A DNA stretch of 64,000 bases from Takakia lepidozioides (taxonomy: Eukaryota; Streptophyta; Takakiopsida; Takakiales; Takakiaceae), in assembly GCA_030704615.1 (NCBI GenBank), contig CM060733.1, positions 48,112,001 to 48,176,000 of the forward strand, given 5' to 3'. Below, in pieces: positions 10,999 to 20,712 of the stretch (position 1 is the stretch's first letter; each line of letters starts with the position of its first letter). Position numbers and translations under genes: made by a program. A model generated the notes under the pieces. That model did no database searches. It worked only from the letters and a program-made list of their open reading frames with translations, and had not been told where the DNA came from.

Positions 10999-12358
10999 AC
11001 ACGCCCTGCAGTAACGTAGGAGCAGTCTGCTGCAAATAAACATAGTCACTAGGGCTAAACCTCCAAACCCCAGGACGATATCCTCCACCACGTATAGTGG
11101 CATACCTCAACGTATCACGGTGTTGTGCAATGGCAAGGTTCTCAAAAGCCATGGGCATGACTTTCTTGAACAACTCTGCACGCTGATCACATGCACGTAC
11201 CCACACGTCCGGGTCGTCAAGGTTAAGGACTTGAGCAGTGTCCCTACGAATGGCTGCAGGCAAATCCGGCTCTCGGCCAAAGAGAAGGAAATATGGTGAG
11301 AAGGAGGCAAGTGATGCTTGTTTGCTGAACCTGTAGCCCATGGCTAACCAAGGAACCTGAAGATCCCAATCTCCTAGGTGTCCCTTCTGCAAGCCATACT
11401 TGCGCAAACCCCTCTTCACCGTCTGAACAACTCTCTCTGCTAAGCCATCGGCCTCAGGATGATCCCGAGAAGTGGTGCGGTGGTCTATCAAGGCTTTATC
11501 ACACAAAGCCTGAAACTCCCCCAAGAACTCTCTCCCTTGGTCTGTGAGTACCTCAGCTGGAGCACCAAATCGGCTAAGCACACGATCCAAGAATGCATAC
11601 GCAGCCCCCTCACTAGCCTTGTCAGGCAACGGAACCAACTCAATCCACTTGGAGAAGTGCTCCACCATCACCAACACATATCTGTGGTGGCGCATAGTCA
11701 GTGGCAACGGTCCTGCGAAGTCAAGACTCCACCTGTAGCCCAATCCCATGATTGGTAAAGGATGCAACTGTGGTGTAGGGGCGTGGAATGAAGCACGCAC
11801 CCTGTCACACACCATGCACCTAGCCACGAACTGTTGCACCTCTGTATGCATACCACGCCACCAATACTGCCCCTGCAGTAAACTGTGAGTGCGTCGCACT
11901 CCAAAATGCCCCAACTCCTCATGGGCATGCCGCACTAACCGTGCACGCTGTGTGGGGTGAGGCACAATCCTCACCCGACCATCCTCCCACACTCGAAGTA
12001 GGTGTATCCCCTCCCACTTGAACCTCTTGGCTCGTTGCAGGATCCGATCCCTCTCCCTGGCAGTCACAATGGCTGCCGTGTCTCCCGTGCGGAGGTAGTC
12101 CAACACAGCCGAATCCTCATGTATATCTCTGGCACCACCTAGCTCATCACTAGCCTCAGGGTCCTCAGACACTCCGTCTACAGTCATCCCTGTTGTAGGT
12201 CCAATTTGACCTCCCGATGCCAAGATACACAAAAATGCAGATGCGTGCCATCCCGGCACCATCTCCTCGTCCGTCTCACCATGCCACCGAGCTCCAGTGT
12301 CATCCTGCTGGCTCATGCATGGATTGCGACTCAATCCATCCGCATCCCGATTGACCAA
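10991..12358 (-). CDS. Integrase of the Ty3-like element (455-codon open frame)
   Basis: An uninterrupted frame with the three usual parts of a Ty3 integrase. Residues about 146-184 give the HHCC zinc-binding module (H146, H151, C181, C184). The catalytic core has D213 (SLDFAGP), D273 (LTDQGREF) and E308 (HPEADGLAERVVQ). The C-terminal part leads into the PHD frame. The N-terminal residues VNRDADGLSR are the end of the RNase H connection, reached by a -1 shift near 12360. All catalytic residues are intact, so this part could be functional. Confidence 0.92.
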   Translation of the reverse strand: MVNRDADGLSRNPCMSQQDDTGARWHGETDEEMVPGWHASAFLCILASGGQIGPTTGMTVDGVSEDPEASDELGGARDIHEDSAVLDYLRTGDTAAIVTARERDRILQRAKRFKWEGIHLLRVWEDGRVRIVPHPTQRARLVRHAHEELGHFGVRRTHSLLQGQYWWRGMHTEVQQFVARCMVCDRVRASFHAPTPQLHPLPIMGLGYRWSLDFAGPLPLTMRHHRYVLVMVEHFSKWIELVPLPDKASEGAAYAFLDRVLSRFGAPAEVLTDQGREFLGEFQALCDKALIDHRTTSRDHPEADGLAERVVQTVKRGLRKYGLQKGHLGDWDLQVPWLAMGYRFSKQASLASFSPYFLLFGREPDLPAAIRRDTAQVLNLDDPDVWVRACDQRAELFKKVMPMAFENLAIAQHRDTLRYATIRGGGYRPGVWRFSPSDYVYLQQTAPTLLQGVLF

Positions 12359-12940
12359 ACCGGTCGATGCACAACCTGAAAGTCATACTCCTGGAGTATA
12401 AGTGCCCACCGTGCAAGCTTCCCCGTAAGCTTGTCTGACTCCATCAACCACTTGAGTGGCTGGTGATCCGTGACAAGGGTGAAAAGATTGCCGTATAGAT
12501 AGCACCTGAAGTGTGCCACGGCCCACACTGCAGCTAAGCACTCTCCCTCATATGAGCTGTACTTAGCCTCTGCAGCGTTGTTCGAGCGGCTAGCGTAAGC
12601 CACTACGAACTCTCTTCCCTCATCATCCACCTGTGTGAGCACCGCTCCAAGCCCCAGCATGCTCCAATCCGTATGCAGCTGAAAGGGACGCCCCCTGATA
12701 GGTCGTCTCAAGATAGGCGCCGAGGTCAACCTCGCCTTGAGCTCTTGAAAAGCTCGTTCCTGCTCATCTTCCCACTGCCACTCCTGGTCCACCTTGGTCA
12801 GCTTGGTTAGAGCCTTTGCAATGGTACTAAATCCCTTGACAAACCGTCTATAATAGTTTGCCAACCCCATGAAAGCTCGAACTCGGCTCACATCCGTGGG
12901 GCGTGGAATTTGTGCAATGGCCTCTACCTTAGTCTGCTGT
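12331..12940 (-). CDS. RNase H domain of the Ty3-like element
   Basis: Starts with the RT thumb (AFMGLANYYRRFVKGFS.IAK.LT.L), then the RNase H fold with candidate catalytic residues in TDWS, YEGE and VTDHQPLKWL. The ends QEYDFQVVHRP...are typical of Ty3 elements. The frame is displaced by -1 from the preceding RT block (near 12942-12945, a C run on the + strand) and by -1 from the integrase (near 12360). Confidence 0.9.
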
Positions 12941-13813
12941 ACCCCAATCCTCCAGGATATATCATGTGACCCAGATACTCAATCTGGTTGTGGAAAAACT
13001 TGCACTTCCCCGGATGCAACTTCAATCCGTGCGCTCTCAAGCGCTCCAATACCACCTGAAGGTGTCTCTCATGCTCCTCCATCGTAACACTAAAGATGAT
13101 GATGTCATCTATGTAGCACCGAGCAAAGTCCACCCCTGCTAGAATCCTATCCATGACTCTCTGAAACTCTGCAGGAGCATTCTTAAGCCCAAATGGTAAG
13201 AACCGCCACTGATATAGGCAATCCTTGCCGTGCTCATTGATCCCCCAGAATGCCGTCTTTGCTTGTCCGCCTCCTTGATTGGCAACTGGTGATATCCGGA
13301 TCGTAAATCCAAAGTGCTAAAGGCCTTAGCATGCCCGATGGCATCAAAGATCTCCTCTGGTGTTGGCATGGCATACTTATCGGACTTGGTCTGACGATTT
13401 ACAGGCCGGTAATCACCGCACATACGTCTCTCCGTCCAATTGCCATAGACATCCTTCTTGGCTGGCATCACTGTGGCTGAAGCATACTCTCCACCAGAGA
13501 GCTCCACCAAACCTGCCTCCCAGAGATCTTGAGTCCTCATCTGAATCAAAGACCTCTCCATGTCACTGTATCTATAGGGTCTCCGAAAGATTGGCGTGTC
13601 AGTGGCCAACTCAATACGGATCTCTTGACCCTTCAGTGCTCCCAAGTCCTTCAAACTGAAGGCAAAGCAATTCCTGTAAGCCCTCAGGAACCGCCGTATA
13701 CGTCGTCTCTCTCCTCCGGTGACAATGGGTCCAATGTCAGGCTCCCAATTGTCCTCCGTAACTGCAACCTTAAGTCCAGTGGGCTTAGAGGTAGAGGACG
13801 CGTCCAGTGGTTG
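12924..13813 (-). CDS. Reverse transcriptase of the Ty3-like element (two frames)
   Basis: The N-terminal block (13139-13654) reads RIELATDTPIFRRPYR, MCGDYRPVNRQTKSDKYAMPTPEEI, FSTLDLRSGYHQLPI. After a -1 shift at an A/T run (13258-13260) the next frame supplies AFWG, LPFGLKNAPAEFQRVMD, then the catalytic box YIDD (about 13104-13115) and LHPGKCKFF..I.YLGH. These are the standard Ty3 RT motifs in order. Upstream, 13655-13813 encodes a linker in the same frame (ending in NCFAFSLKDLG). A single in-frame TAG sits at 13814-13816. Confidence 0.92.
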
Positions 13814-14005
13814 CTATGTTGCAACCTCTTGAGCAGTACTCCCTGCCTGCTCAGTCAATGACAAGGCCTCATCCTGCCCCATCATCTCATCCTTGAGGAC
13901 CTCCTCAACCCGAGAAGAATCCCCAACCTCATCCATCACACCGCCTTGGCTGCCAACTCCCTCTGAACCTCGAGCACCTCCCACGTGTGCCATGGATGCA
14001 TGCAC
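13814..14005 (-). CDS. Linker between methyltransferase and RT, overlapping frame
   Basis: A short frame, -1 relative to the methyltransferase frame and identical in phase to the RT frame. It overlaps the last 70 bases of the methyltransferase frame and is acidic (DSSRVEEVLKDEMMGQDE). It stops at a single TAG (13814-13816), after which the same phase stays open into the RT. No known domain. It is probably the polyprotein linker after the methyltransferase. Confidence 0.55.
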   Translation of the reverse strand: MHASMAHVGGARGSEGVGSQGGVMDEVGDSSRVEEVLKDEMMGQDEALSLTEQAGSTAQEVAT

Positions 14006-15231
14006 CCCGTGGTCCTCACATGCTCGCCCCCACTCACTGCCTGTACCGTCTCGGTAGGCAGAGAGACCATTGAGGGAAGTGTACTCCGCACTCTGCGTTG
14101 CTCAGCCAGAGCCAAGCTGATAATCCAGGTCAAGCAATTGAGATCCATTGCTTGCCCCAACACTTGACGACGTGATGCCTCAGAAAGAGACGACACCGCC
14201 GTGGTACCAGTGGTAAAACCCATTGCCCGCTCACGCTCGTCAGCATTAGGCTCCACTAACTGCTGCAACTGAGCATCCCACAGGAGGCCAGGTCCACTAT
14301 CCCGGAAAGCATGCGATCCTGGGAAGCTGAGCAGTGTAGGTAATGCTGCTCGTGGTTGACCCACCTTGTTGACCACTGCCAAAGGCAAACGGTCATCGTG
14401 TCTCACACGCTGAGACTGCCTCCCTGTGTCCAGAATGCTATCCACTGTGAGATGTGCTGGCCGCTGCACCCCATCAAATGCACGCTTGAGCAGTGCGGGT
14501 GGCATCAAGTTAGTCCACCATAGCCGTGGACGATGAGCCCGTGACCCCACTGTAGCTGCATCTAGCAACACTGCTGACCCAAGCCACGACCGGACTTGAT
14601 GCACACTGGCCATCACCCTGGCCCGAGAATCGCCCATCAGTGGCACATTCTCCAAGATGTATGCTGGAGATACAGCTTGATGAAGCTGCAAGTGGCGCAA
14701 AACCCGCACCATCTCCCAAAACAGACCCGACCTCGAGTCTCGCAATCCATTGCCATGCCCGGCTGATGAATGCCCTTGGCAGGGCCAACCTGCCACTACC
14801 AGATCAATGGAGCCAACCCGCTCCAAATCCTGCGCCCCCAGCAACGAAATGTCTGCTGGCAAGGCCTGCTGATATCCACGAATTGCAGACACCGACAACA
14901 ACTCAGGGTACCGCTGCACCAACTGAGCAACATGGCGAAGTGAAACGCGTCGTGCAGTCTCATCCCTCTCCACATACAGGTAACGCCGAACTCGTACACC
15001 TGCCTGTAACACAGCAGCCAATCCGGTGCTGATCCCGCCAAACAAGTCCAGAAGACAAATGCCTTCATCCGGATACTGCCACACAATAGGTGTGGTGTCC
15101 AATGGAGACAACTGAGGTGGTCCTGGTGCAATCCCCGCACTCTCCTCCTCTCCTGACGGTACAAAAGCCTCCACCCAGGCTTGTTGCACCCGTCGATCAG
15201 CATCCGCTGCAAATCCTTGCTCGTGCCCCAC
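13936..15231 (-). CDS. Cytosine-5 DNA methyltransferase domain (DRM/DNMT3-like) in the retroelement polyprotein
   Basis: An uninterrupted 431-codon frame. The methyltransferase spans about residues 57-380 (15063-14092) and shows the C5-MTase motifs in order: motif I DLFGG (62-66, S-adenosylmethionine binding), motif II VERDE, motif IV GWPCQ with the catalytic cysteine C151, motif VI ENV (194-196), motif VIII SRAHRPR (230-236), a target-recognition stretch, MGF (337-339) and a motif X-like helix ending GQAMDLNCLTWI. The G.GLRDSRSGLF..MVR.L and ERERAMGF patterns recall DRM2/DNMT3 rather than DNMT1 or CMT; no UBA, BAH or chromodomain is present. It lies between protease and RT, in the -1 frame of each neighbour in sequence. 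Predicted action: methylating cytosines in the element's own or host DNA (inference). Confidence 0.93.
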   Translation of the reverse strand: MGHEQGFAADADRRVQQAWVEAFVPSGEEESAGIAPGPPQLSPLDTTPIVWQYPDEGICLLDLFGGISTGLAAVLQAGVRVRRYLYVERDETARRVSLRHVAQLVQRYPELLSVSAIRGYQQALPADISLLGAQDLERVGSIDLVVAGWPCQGHSSAGHGNGLRDSRSGLFWEMVRVLRHLQLHQAVSPAYILENVPLMGDSRARVMASVHQVRSWLGSAVLLDAATVGSRAHRPRLWWTNLMPPALLKRAFDGVQRPAHLTVDSILDTGRQSQRVRHDDRLPLAVVNKVGQPRAALPTLLSFPGSHAFRDSGPGLLWDAQLQQLVEPNADERERAMGFTTGTTAVSSLSEASRRQVLGQAMDLNCLTWIISLALAEQRRVRSTLPSMVSLPTETVQAVSGGEHVRTTGCMHPWHTWEVLEVQRELAAKAV

Positions 15232-15446
15232 AATGGAGTCTGAGCAACCATGGTAGGCAACTCCGCCATACCATACATGTCATCCTGCTCTCCCGGAGGT
15301 GGTACATCCTCTGAATGAGCATTGCCCTCAAGCAACTCTCTAGGCCAACTCACTGCCGCTGTGAATGCTGCTAGTGTCGGCATCTTGCCTCGCTGGGCAA
15401 CCGCAACTCCTCCTATGAACGTCACAGGGAGCTGCACACGCCGGCC

Positions 15447-15824
15447 CTCCCCTGACTGCCATGCAGGCCTATAGGAAGCTGACTCCTCCCAAAAATCCAG
15501 GGTGAAGCCCATGGGGTACAACACTGCCCCACCAACCAGGACATCGTATGAGACTGCGTCTGTCACAATGGCCTTGGCTCGCATCACTGAGCCATCTGTA
15601 GGGTGATCCGGCCGTAGTCTGATAGCCAACTCACGCCGTGTCATGCCCCGAGCCTGCTCCGATCCTCCCAGAGACGTCTGTATCTGGAAAGGACAAGGCT
15701 CCATATCCGCCTCCGTGAGGCCCAAGCCTGCAATAGCAGCTCTGCCCAGCATCAGTGGCTGAGCTCCCGAGTCCAACAAGACCCGCAGTGGCCGGTACCT
15801 CTTGCCTGCCGGTCCACTCAAACA
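15447..15824 (-). CDS. Aspartic protease of the Ty3-like element
   Basis: Part of the 686-codon frame 14796-16856. The active site is LLDSGAQPLMLG (Asp at about 15771-15773), followed by the flap region and a hydrophobic segment with YDVLVGGAVLYPMG, matching the second half of retropepsin-like domains of plant Ty3 elements. It should cut the gag-pol polyprotein, and would release the methyltransferase that follows. Between knuckles and protease lies a long low-complexity Ala/Pro/Thr-rich linker (16.5-15.9 kb). Confidence 0.88.
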
Positions 15825-16543
15825 GAAAATGCCATCCTGGTTGTCTAACATGACAACTCCAGGTGTCACCATGGCGCGCTCAATGGCTGGCCTAGCTGGC
15901 AGCTCCATCAACCTGGCAGCTGCAGCTTGCCATGGCGCCGCCGTGGCAGTCTTGACCCTCAAATCCGAGGATCCCTCCGGCACTACACCTCCCACTATCT
16001 CCGCAGAAGATGAAGTAACCTCCCCACTCTCACAGAGTGTAGCTGCCAGCCTGAACACCTCAGCTGGTCTTACCCCCGGCGTCGCAATCATGGTAGCCGA
16101 GAACAATGGAGCCTGGCACACAGATGTGGCCGCTCCTAGCAGCACACTAGCTGCCGTAGCCTTGGCAACACTAGGTAGTGGTGCTACCCGTGTAGCTCTC
16201 CCCAATGGCATAGTAACCTCCGCCTCGGTAACAGTCGAGCGAGAACTAGGTGCCATGGATGGCGTCGACACTGTCTCCGCCAATGTGAATGACTGAGGAA
16301 GCCTAGCCTGACGGCTTGCCTCCCCACGCTGTGGATCCAACTCCACCTCTGCACCTCGTGGCTCAGGAACTCGTGCTGCTCCTCGAGTCACGGCTGCAGC
16401 AGACTCCACCTGCACTAGTGGTAGTGCTGCTCCACACATGAATCCCATGCCTCCCATATCTCCTCCCTCAGGAGCAGGAGGTGGACCATCCGGCCTTAGA
16501 GCCGGTACCACCTGAGCTGTAGCCATGGCAGCGAGCCTCTGCT

Positions 16544-17982
16544 CTAGCTGCTGAAGCCGGTTGGCCATGCCTTGGTCAACACCCTGACCTCCGCGTCCTT
16601 GGCCACGTTGAGCTTGCCCTTGGCCTCGTGGCTGGCCACCTCGTCCTCTCTGGGCTGCTCCACCTCGCCCCCGGCCACCATTGTTCCCTTGGAACTGGCC
16701 TGGGCGCAACTCAGGATGCAAACCATAACAGGCCTCTTCATGCCCGTGCTTGCCACAATGCCCACACTGCAACTGTGCAGGCTGTGCATGTGCCGACCCT
16801 TTGCCTCCCTCTGGGCAATCCTTCTTGACATGGGGTCCTCCACATGTCCAGCACACACCACATCCGCCCGTTGTTGGCCAGCAAATGAAGGGAGAGACCC
16901 CTGCATCTGAGGTCCTCTCTGCCCTTCCCTGAGCTTCACCTGAGCCCCCTTGTTGCCTTGAGCACGTTGAGGTAGTGGTTGGCTAGGATCACCACTACCC
17001 CGTGGTGTCTCCTTAGCAAATCCACCATGACCACTCGTTCCTCCACCATGTTGAGCTCTATCCGCTCTGCCAGCAAAAACACATTTGCTAAGGTGGGTTG
17101 GGCCGCTTGTAGAGAGTTGCATCCCGCACCCTTCTCCTCAGCTCCTTGTCCAATATCCCATACCAGAATTGGACTGCCTGAGCTTCCGTAACCCCTTGGG
17201 TTACATTTATCAGCGCCTCATGCGAGTGAAAGCCTCCCTCCAAGCTCTCGGTCGGCTTCCGTTGGAACTCTTGCAAGCTCCGCAACTTCTCTGTCCTCAC
17301 CCCCTTGGTAGTTCCCTCTCAACTCTTCGAAGAACTCCACAAACAGGGTTGAAGGCAGGCACGGTGCTAGTGTTGGTGCGGTAGTGGCTTGGGTGGACTT
17401 CGTAGCTACTGTACCACCAGTCCCACTAGTCCCCTGCTACTTGCTGAAGCTGCCGGTGCAGCGGCAGGTGCAGCCACTGCCCTCGTGGCTCTAGTGCCCC
17501 TAGTGATGGAGACATAGTCGGGTGACCAGTACATCCTCCACTCCTCGATCTCAACCTCATGCCCCCGCCTGAACTCATGGTAATCATCCATAGGCGGCCC
17601 CTCAAGGTGCTGAAACAGCCCCTTCCATGCCATGAAAGGTGTAAATAGTTGTGGATTGCGCATTTGCTGCAAATCACACCAACTATCAACTCTTGGATAA
17701 AATCATCCAACTCGATGGTGCCCACCGCCCAGAGTACCTTCGTGGCCTTTTGGTAGCTCCATACATCTCCTCCATTGTGTCCCACAACAATGGCAAAGAA
17801 ACAACTTGCACTGCCGGTATGAGTCCTCCTGATTCACAATCCGAATCAGAACCTTCCGTGGAAGACACAGGAGGTGAAGGTGGCCTAAACCGCACACCTC
17901 GTCTCGTGTACCCACTAGTATCGCTAGTGCTCGAACCGGCACTGTCCCCAGCAACTAGTGGCACCTCCGTGTTGACACTCAA
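16544..17982 (-). CDS. gag region with two zinc knuckles (frames broken)
   Basis: The probable gag start is near 17982 (acidic, Ser-rich N-terminus with SDSDCESGG). Capsid-like text follows in several phases: FTPFMAWKGLFQHLEGPP, ELRRRVRDATLYK, and near 17050-17100 LLAERIELN. Two Cys/His knuckles lie at about 16853-16728: CWTC..PH....C and CGHCGKHGHEEAC, then an RG/GQ-rich basic stretch likely to bind RNA. Phase changes every few hundred bases prevent one continuous call. Most changes are in the -1 sense and one near a G/C run is in the +1 sense, so sequence error is as likely as real decay. Confidence 0.75.
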
Positions 17983-20396
17983 CCGGTCATGAACATGTCC
18001 CTAACCCCTCTCCACAAGGTAACCGGGTAGAGAACCTGTTACGGTTTATGGTTTGGAATACTAAGTTCCTAACATAGCCTACATCTGTACCTGCATCCAC
18101 CGCAAGCACTCCTATGGTTGGCTGGTCATCACCTCCAACCTCACCACAGGAGAAACAATGATGGTCTGGCTGGTCATCACCCCAGCCTCACCATCGACAG
18201 CATGCTCTAGGACTGGCCGGTGATCAAATCCGGACCAATCACCTATAAAAACAAGCGCCCACACAAAACTAGCATGGCGCAAAGTCAAGCATGCAGGTAT
18301 GGAGGGGATCCAAACACAAGAAATCAGAACGATAACTCCCCCACACCAAAAACAACTCCACGGTGTTGCTCCTGCAAGGACACCCCAGCCCAAACCCGGA
18401 CTGACTCTTGCCTCCACCTACGGAAAGGTCTTGGCCTAATGAGAGGGTGGAAACTACGAGGAAGAGAAGCTAAAGCAATGCCTAACCCCAGCATGCCCTC
18501 ATCCCAACACTCTTCCTCTCCTCTCTTCCCTCACTTGCATGACCATGGGAATATCATGAAGATACTCCTCAAACCGCCCTCTACGAGCTTCAAAATTCGG
18601 CCTTCCAGACCACATGCCAGTCCTTAGGCAGTCCACCAGTGCCTCCACGAGTCAGCACAGGCCGTCCACAGGTCAACACGGGCCACCACAGACCAACACA
18701 GGCCCACACAGCTCACTGGTCACAGCCATCACAGTCCCACAGGCCATCAGGCACAACCCGTCACAGCCCCAAAGGCCATAGGCACAACCTGTCACAGCCC
18801 CGCACAGCCCGTCACATCCCCAAAGGCCACGGCACAGCTTGTCACAGCCCGTCACAGCCCAAAGGCCACGGGCACGGCCTGTCACAGCCCCTCACAGCCC
18901 GTCATAGCCCCACAGGCCTCAGGCACGGCCTGTCACAGCCCCTCACAGCCCATCACAGCCCCATCCATGGCCGCTCTGGCAGTTTAGCCATTTCTCCAAG
19001 GGGTTTAGCCACGCCAAGCTAGGGTTTGTGTCTCTTGGACTCTAGGCTTCTTTCCACTGAGCTATGGCGGTTGTGAGGAAATCAGCAAGGTATTCTTGCT
19101 CTTTCGGCTCCCACACACCACCATAGTAGCCCTAAGCCATGAGGTGGTTGCCACAAACCAACCCTTCTTTCTCACTTAGCCTCCCCAAACACGCCACTAA
19201 ACTCAATGGCAAACAACCAAGCCCTGCTGGTTCCCAGCCCTTGTGAGCACTCATTCAAGCCCTCTCCTTGGCCATAACATCTGTCTTAGAGCCTATTCCA
19301 GCCCCCTACACCTGCTGCTTCAAGAGTTGCGCTCCCTTCAAGCTTGAAGTTGAAACCCCAACTCACATAGGCCCTACAAGTGCTTTTCTTTCACTCCAAG
19401 TGGAAACCAGCCCTAGACCTTCCATTCTAGCTCTCTAAAGCTTGAAAACAATAGCCTCAATGGGCTGAAGGCATGCTCCACACATGCCCCACTCTCACCA
19501 TAAGAGAATCAGCTCCTTTGCTTCATTTCTTGCACCCACAAACCTGAAAATACAAGCTTCAGCAGGCTGAAAGCATGCTCCACATGCCCTACAGGGAAAC
19601 CAGCCCCTTCCTTCCTTTCTTGCACTCCCACACCTGAAAGTGCAAGCCTTCACCAGGCTGATAGCATGCTCCACACATGCAACCTCTTCACACAAGAGAT
19701 ATCGGCCCCCTATCTTGGCTCCTTGGTTCCTTGATGCTCTCTAAGACAAGACTAAGCACTCCACAGCCTTTGCCAAGCTCCTGAAACCCTAAGGCTTACA
19801 TTTCCAGCCACAAGACACTTCTCTTGTGGTGCAAGAACTCTTCTTCCAAGCTCTGAAACCCTAGGTGCACATTCCATGGCCTTGCCGCACCTCTTAGCTC
19901 ATGTTCCAGCCCTGCTCTCGCCATGACAAGAGCCCTCTCAATGCTGAAGCTCGAGATTGAAACCCAATCTCACCATACTCCACAAAGTGCACTGATTTGC
20001 CCCAAGCCAAATCAGCCCTTTCGCTTGGTCTTGCAATCCTTCACACAATGAAAGCTCGCATTCCCAAGTCCAGTTCTCAGCTTTGCCACCAAAGCCACTA
20101 TAACCTGCTCTTGACTGGTCCTCTTCCCAATCGTGCTTGCTCATGCATGTACACAATCTGAAACCATCAAGGTGCTCTGGAATTACCTGCAGTATGGTGC
20201 TTTCATCTCTGAAGCTGAAGATCGAACGCCAAGGTTTACCACCTCGTAACCCACATCGCCTCCGCTTCTAACAACCAAGAGCTCCATGGTGCTCCTTGCA
20301 TAACAACTTGGTTTCCCTCATTCTCAAGCAAAAACTACAAGTGCTACAACTAACTCGTATCTAGCACTCATAGATACGAGCTGATCTTTCTCGAGT
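17983..20396 (-). promoter_or_regulatory. Long leader of the Ty3-like element with internal tandem repeats
   Basis: 2.4 kb without a gene between the 5' beta repeat and gag. It holds a Pro/His-coding-like tandem array of CACAGCCC/GTCACAGCCC units with AAAGGCCA spacers (about 18640-18975) and, at 19440-19690, about three units of ~100 bp sharing CTGAA.GCATGCTCCACA. No match to a tRNA 3' end (for example TGGTATCAGAGC) follows the beta repeat. Such a long leader would be unusual for translation by simple scanning. Confidence 0.6.
20354..20380 (-). promoter_or_regulatory. Perfect hairpin just inside the 5' beta repeat
   Basis: CTCGTATCTA, a 7-base loop (GCACTCA), then TAGATACGAG: a perfect 10-bp stem 17 bases from the beta repeat, where a primer-binding site normally sits. 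It might serve priming or packaging; this is inference. Confidence 0.5.
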
Positions 20397-20712
20397 GATA
20401 AAGAAGAAGAATACAAGCACGAGCTCACAAATCTGAAGCATAAACTCATGCATATATAACCTCATCACTCAAATACAAGTCAAGCCAAGTGCACCCCACG
20501 CCATGGGGAATCCACACTACGGCGCCATAGCTAGGCGCGGTGAGGCTCAACTCGAGAAAGATGAGCCTCCCGCGCTTGCCGTGAAGATAACCACTCCAGG
20601 GCCTAAATCTGCCTTGACCCCTGGATTGACACTTGGGCCAATCCCAAATGTCAATATGTAAAAGCTAGCTATTTCCTAGCTAGTTTCACACTAGTGGTAA
20701 AATAACTTGACA
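20397..20712 (-). repeat. Terminal beta repeat, right copy (316 bp; 5' end of the element)
   Basis: Same 316 bp as 9937-10252 with two substitutions. It forms the outer right edge (ends ACTTGACA, then the GATG duplication). Unlike an ordinary LTR it has no alpha segment beside it. Confidence 0.92.

Larger units (their letters stand above)
9747..20712 (-). mobile_element. Ty3-like retrotransposon carrying a DNA methyltransferase and a PHD finger, with split direct repeats
   Basis: An 11-kb minus-strand element inserted in a LINE with a 4-bp GATG duplication and ends TGTC...GACA. Order in transcription sense: beta repeat (20712-20397), 2.4-kb leader, gag with CCHC knuckles, DSGA aspartic protease, cytosine-5 DNA methyltransferase, RT with YIDD, RNase H, DDE integrase, PHD finger, purine tract, alpha repeat, GC, beta repeat, alpha repeat. 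RT, RNase H and integrase are clearly of Ty3/Metaviridae type. DNA methyltransferases within retrotransposons were reported in charophyte Ty3-type elements and in dinoflagellates (de Mendoza et al. 2018, from memory); a methyltransferase plus a PHD reader with split repeats is not something I know described. GC content is well above that of the flanks. Frames are broken by single-base shifts while the beta copies are nearly identical. Confidence 0.9.

Noticed and set aside
10485-10999. Overlapping + strand frames opposite the PHD finger
   Set aside because: Antisense shadows; the minus strand has a complete set of PHD zinc ligands.
11459-11758. + strand frame opposite the integrase
   Set aside because: Shadow of the intact integrase frame.
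13936-15231. Bacterial restriction-modification methylase as contamination
   Set aside because: It is embedded in phase with retroelement domains on both sides and shows DRM/DNMT3-like spacing (G.GLRDSRSGLF, MGF), so contamination or transfer of a restriction system is unlikely.
15802-16296. Long + strand frame (164 codons) opposite the protease region
   Set aside because: It is the antisense shadow of the GC-rich gag-pol linker; no known domain and no start context.
18639-19022. His/Ser/Gln-rich + frame of 127 codons
   Set aside because: Produced by the GTCACAGCCC tandem array in the retroelement leader, which stays open in several phases.
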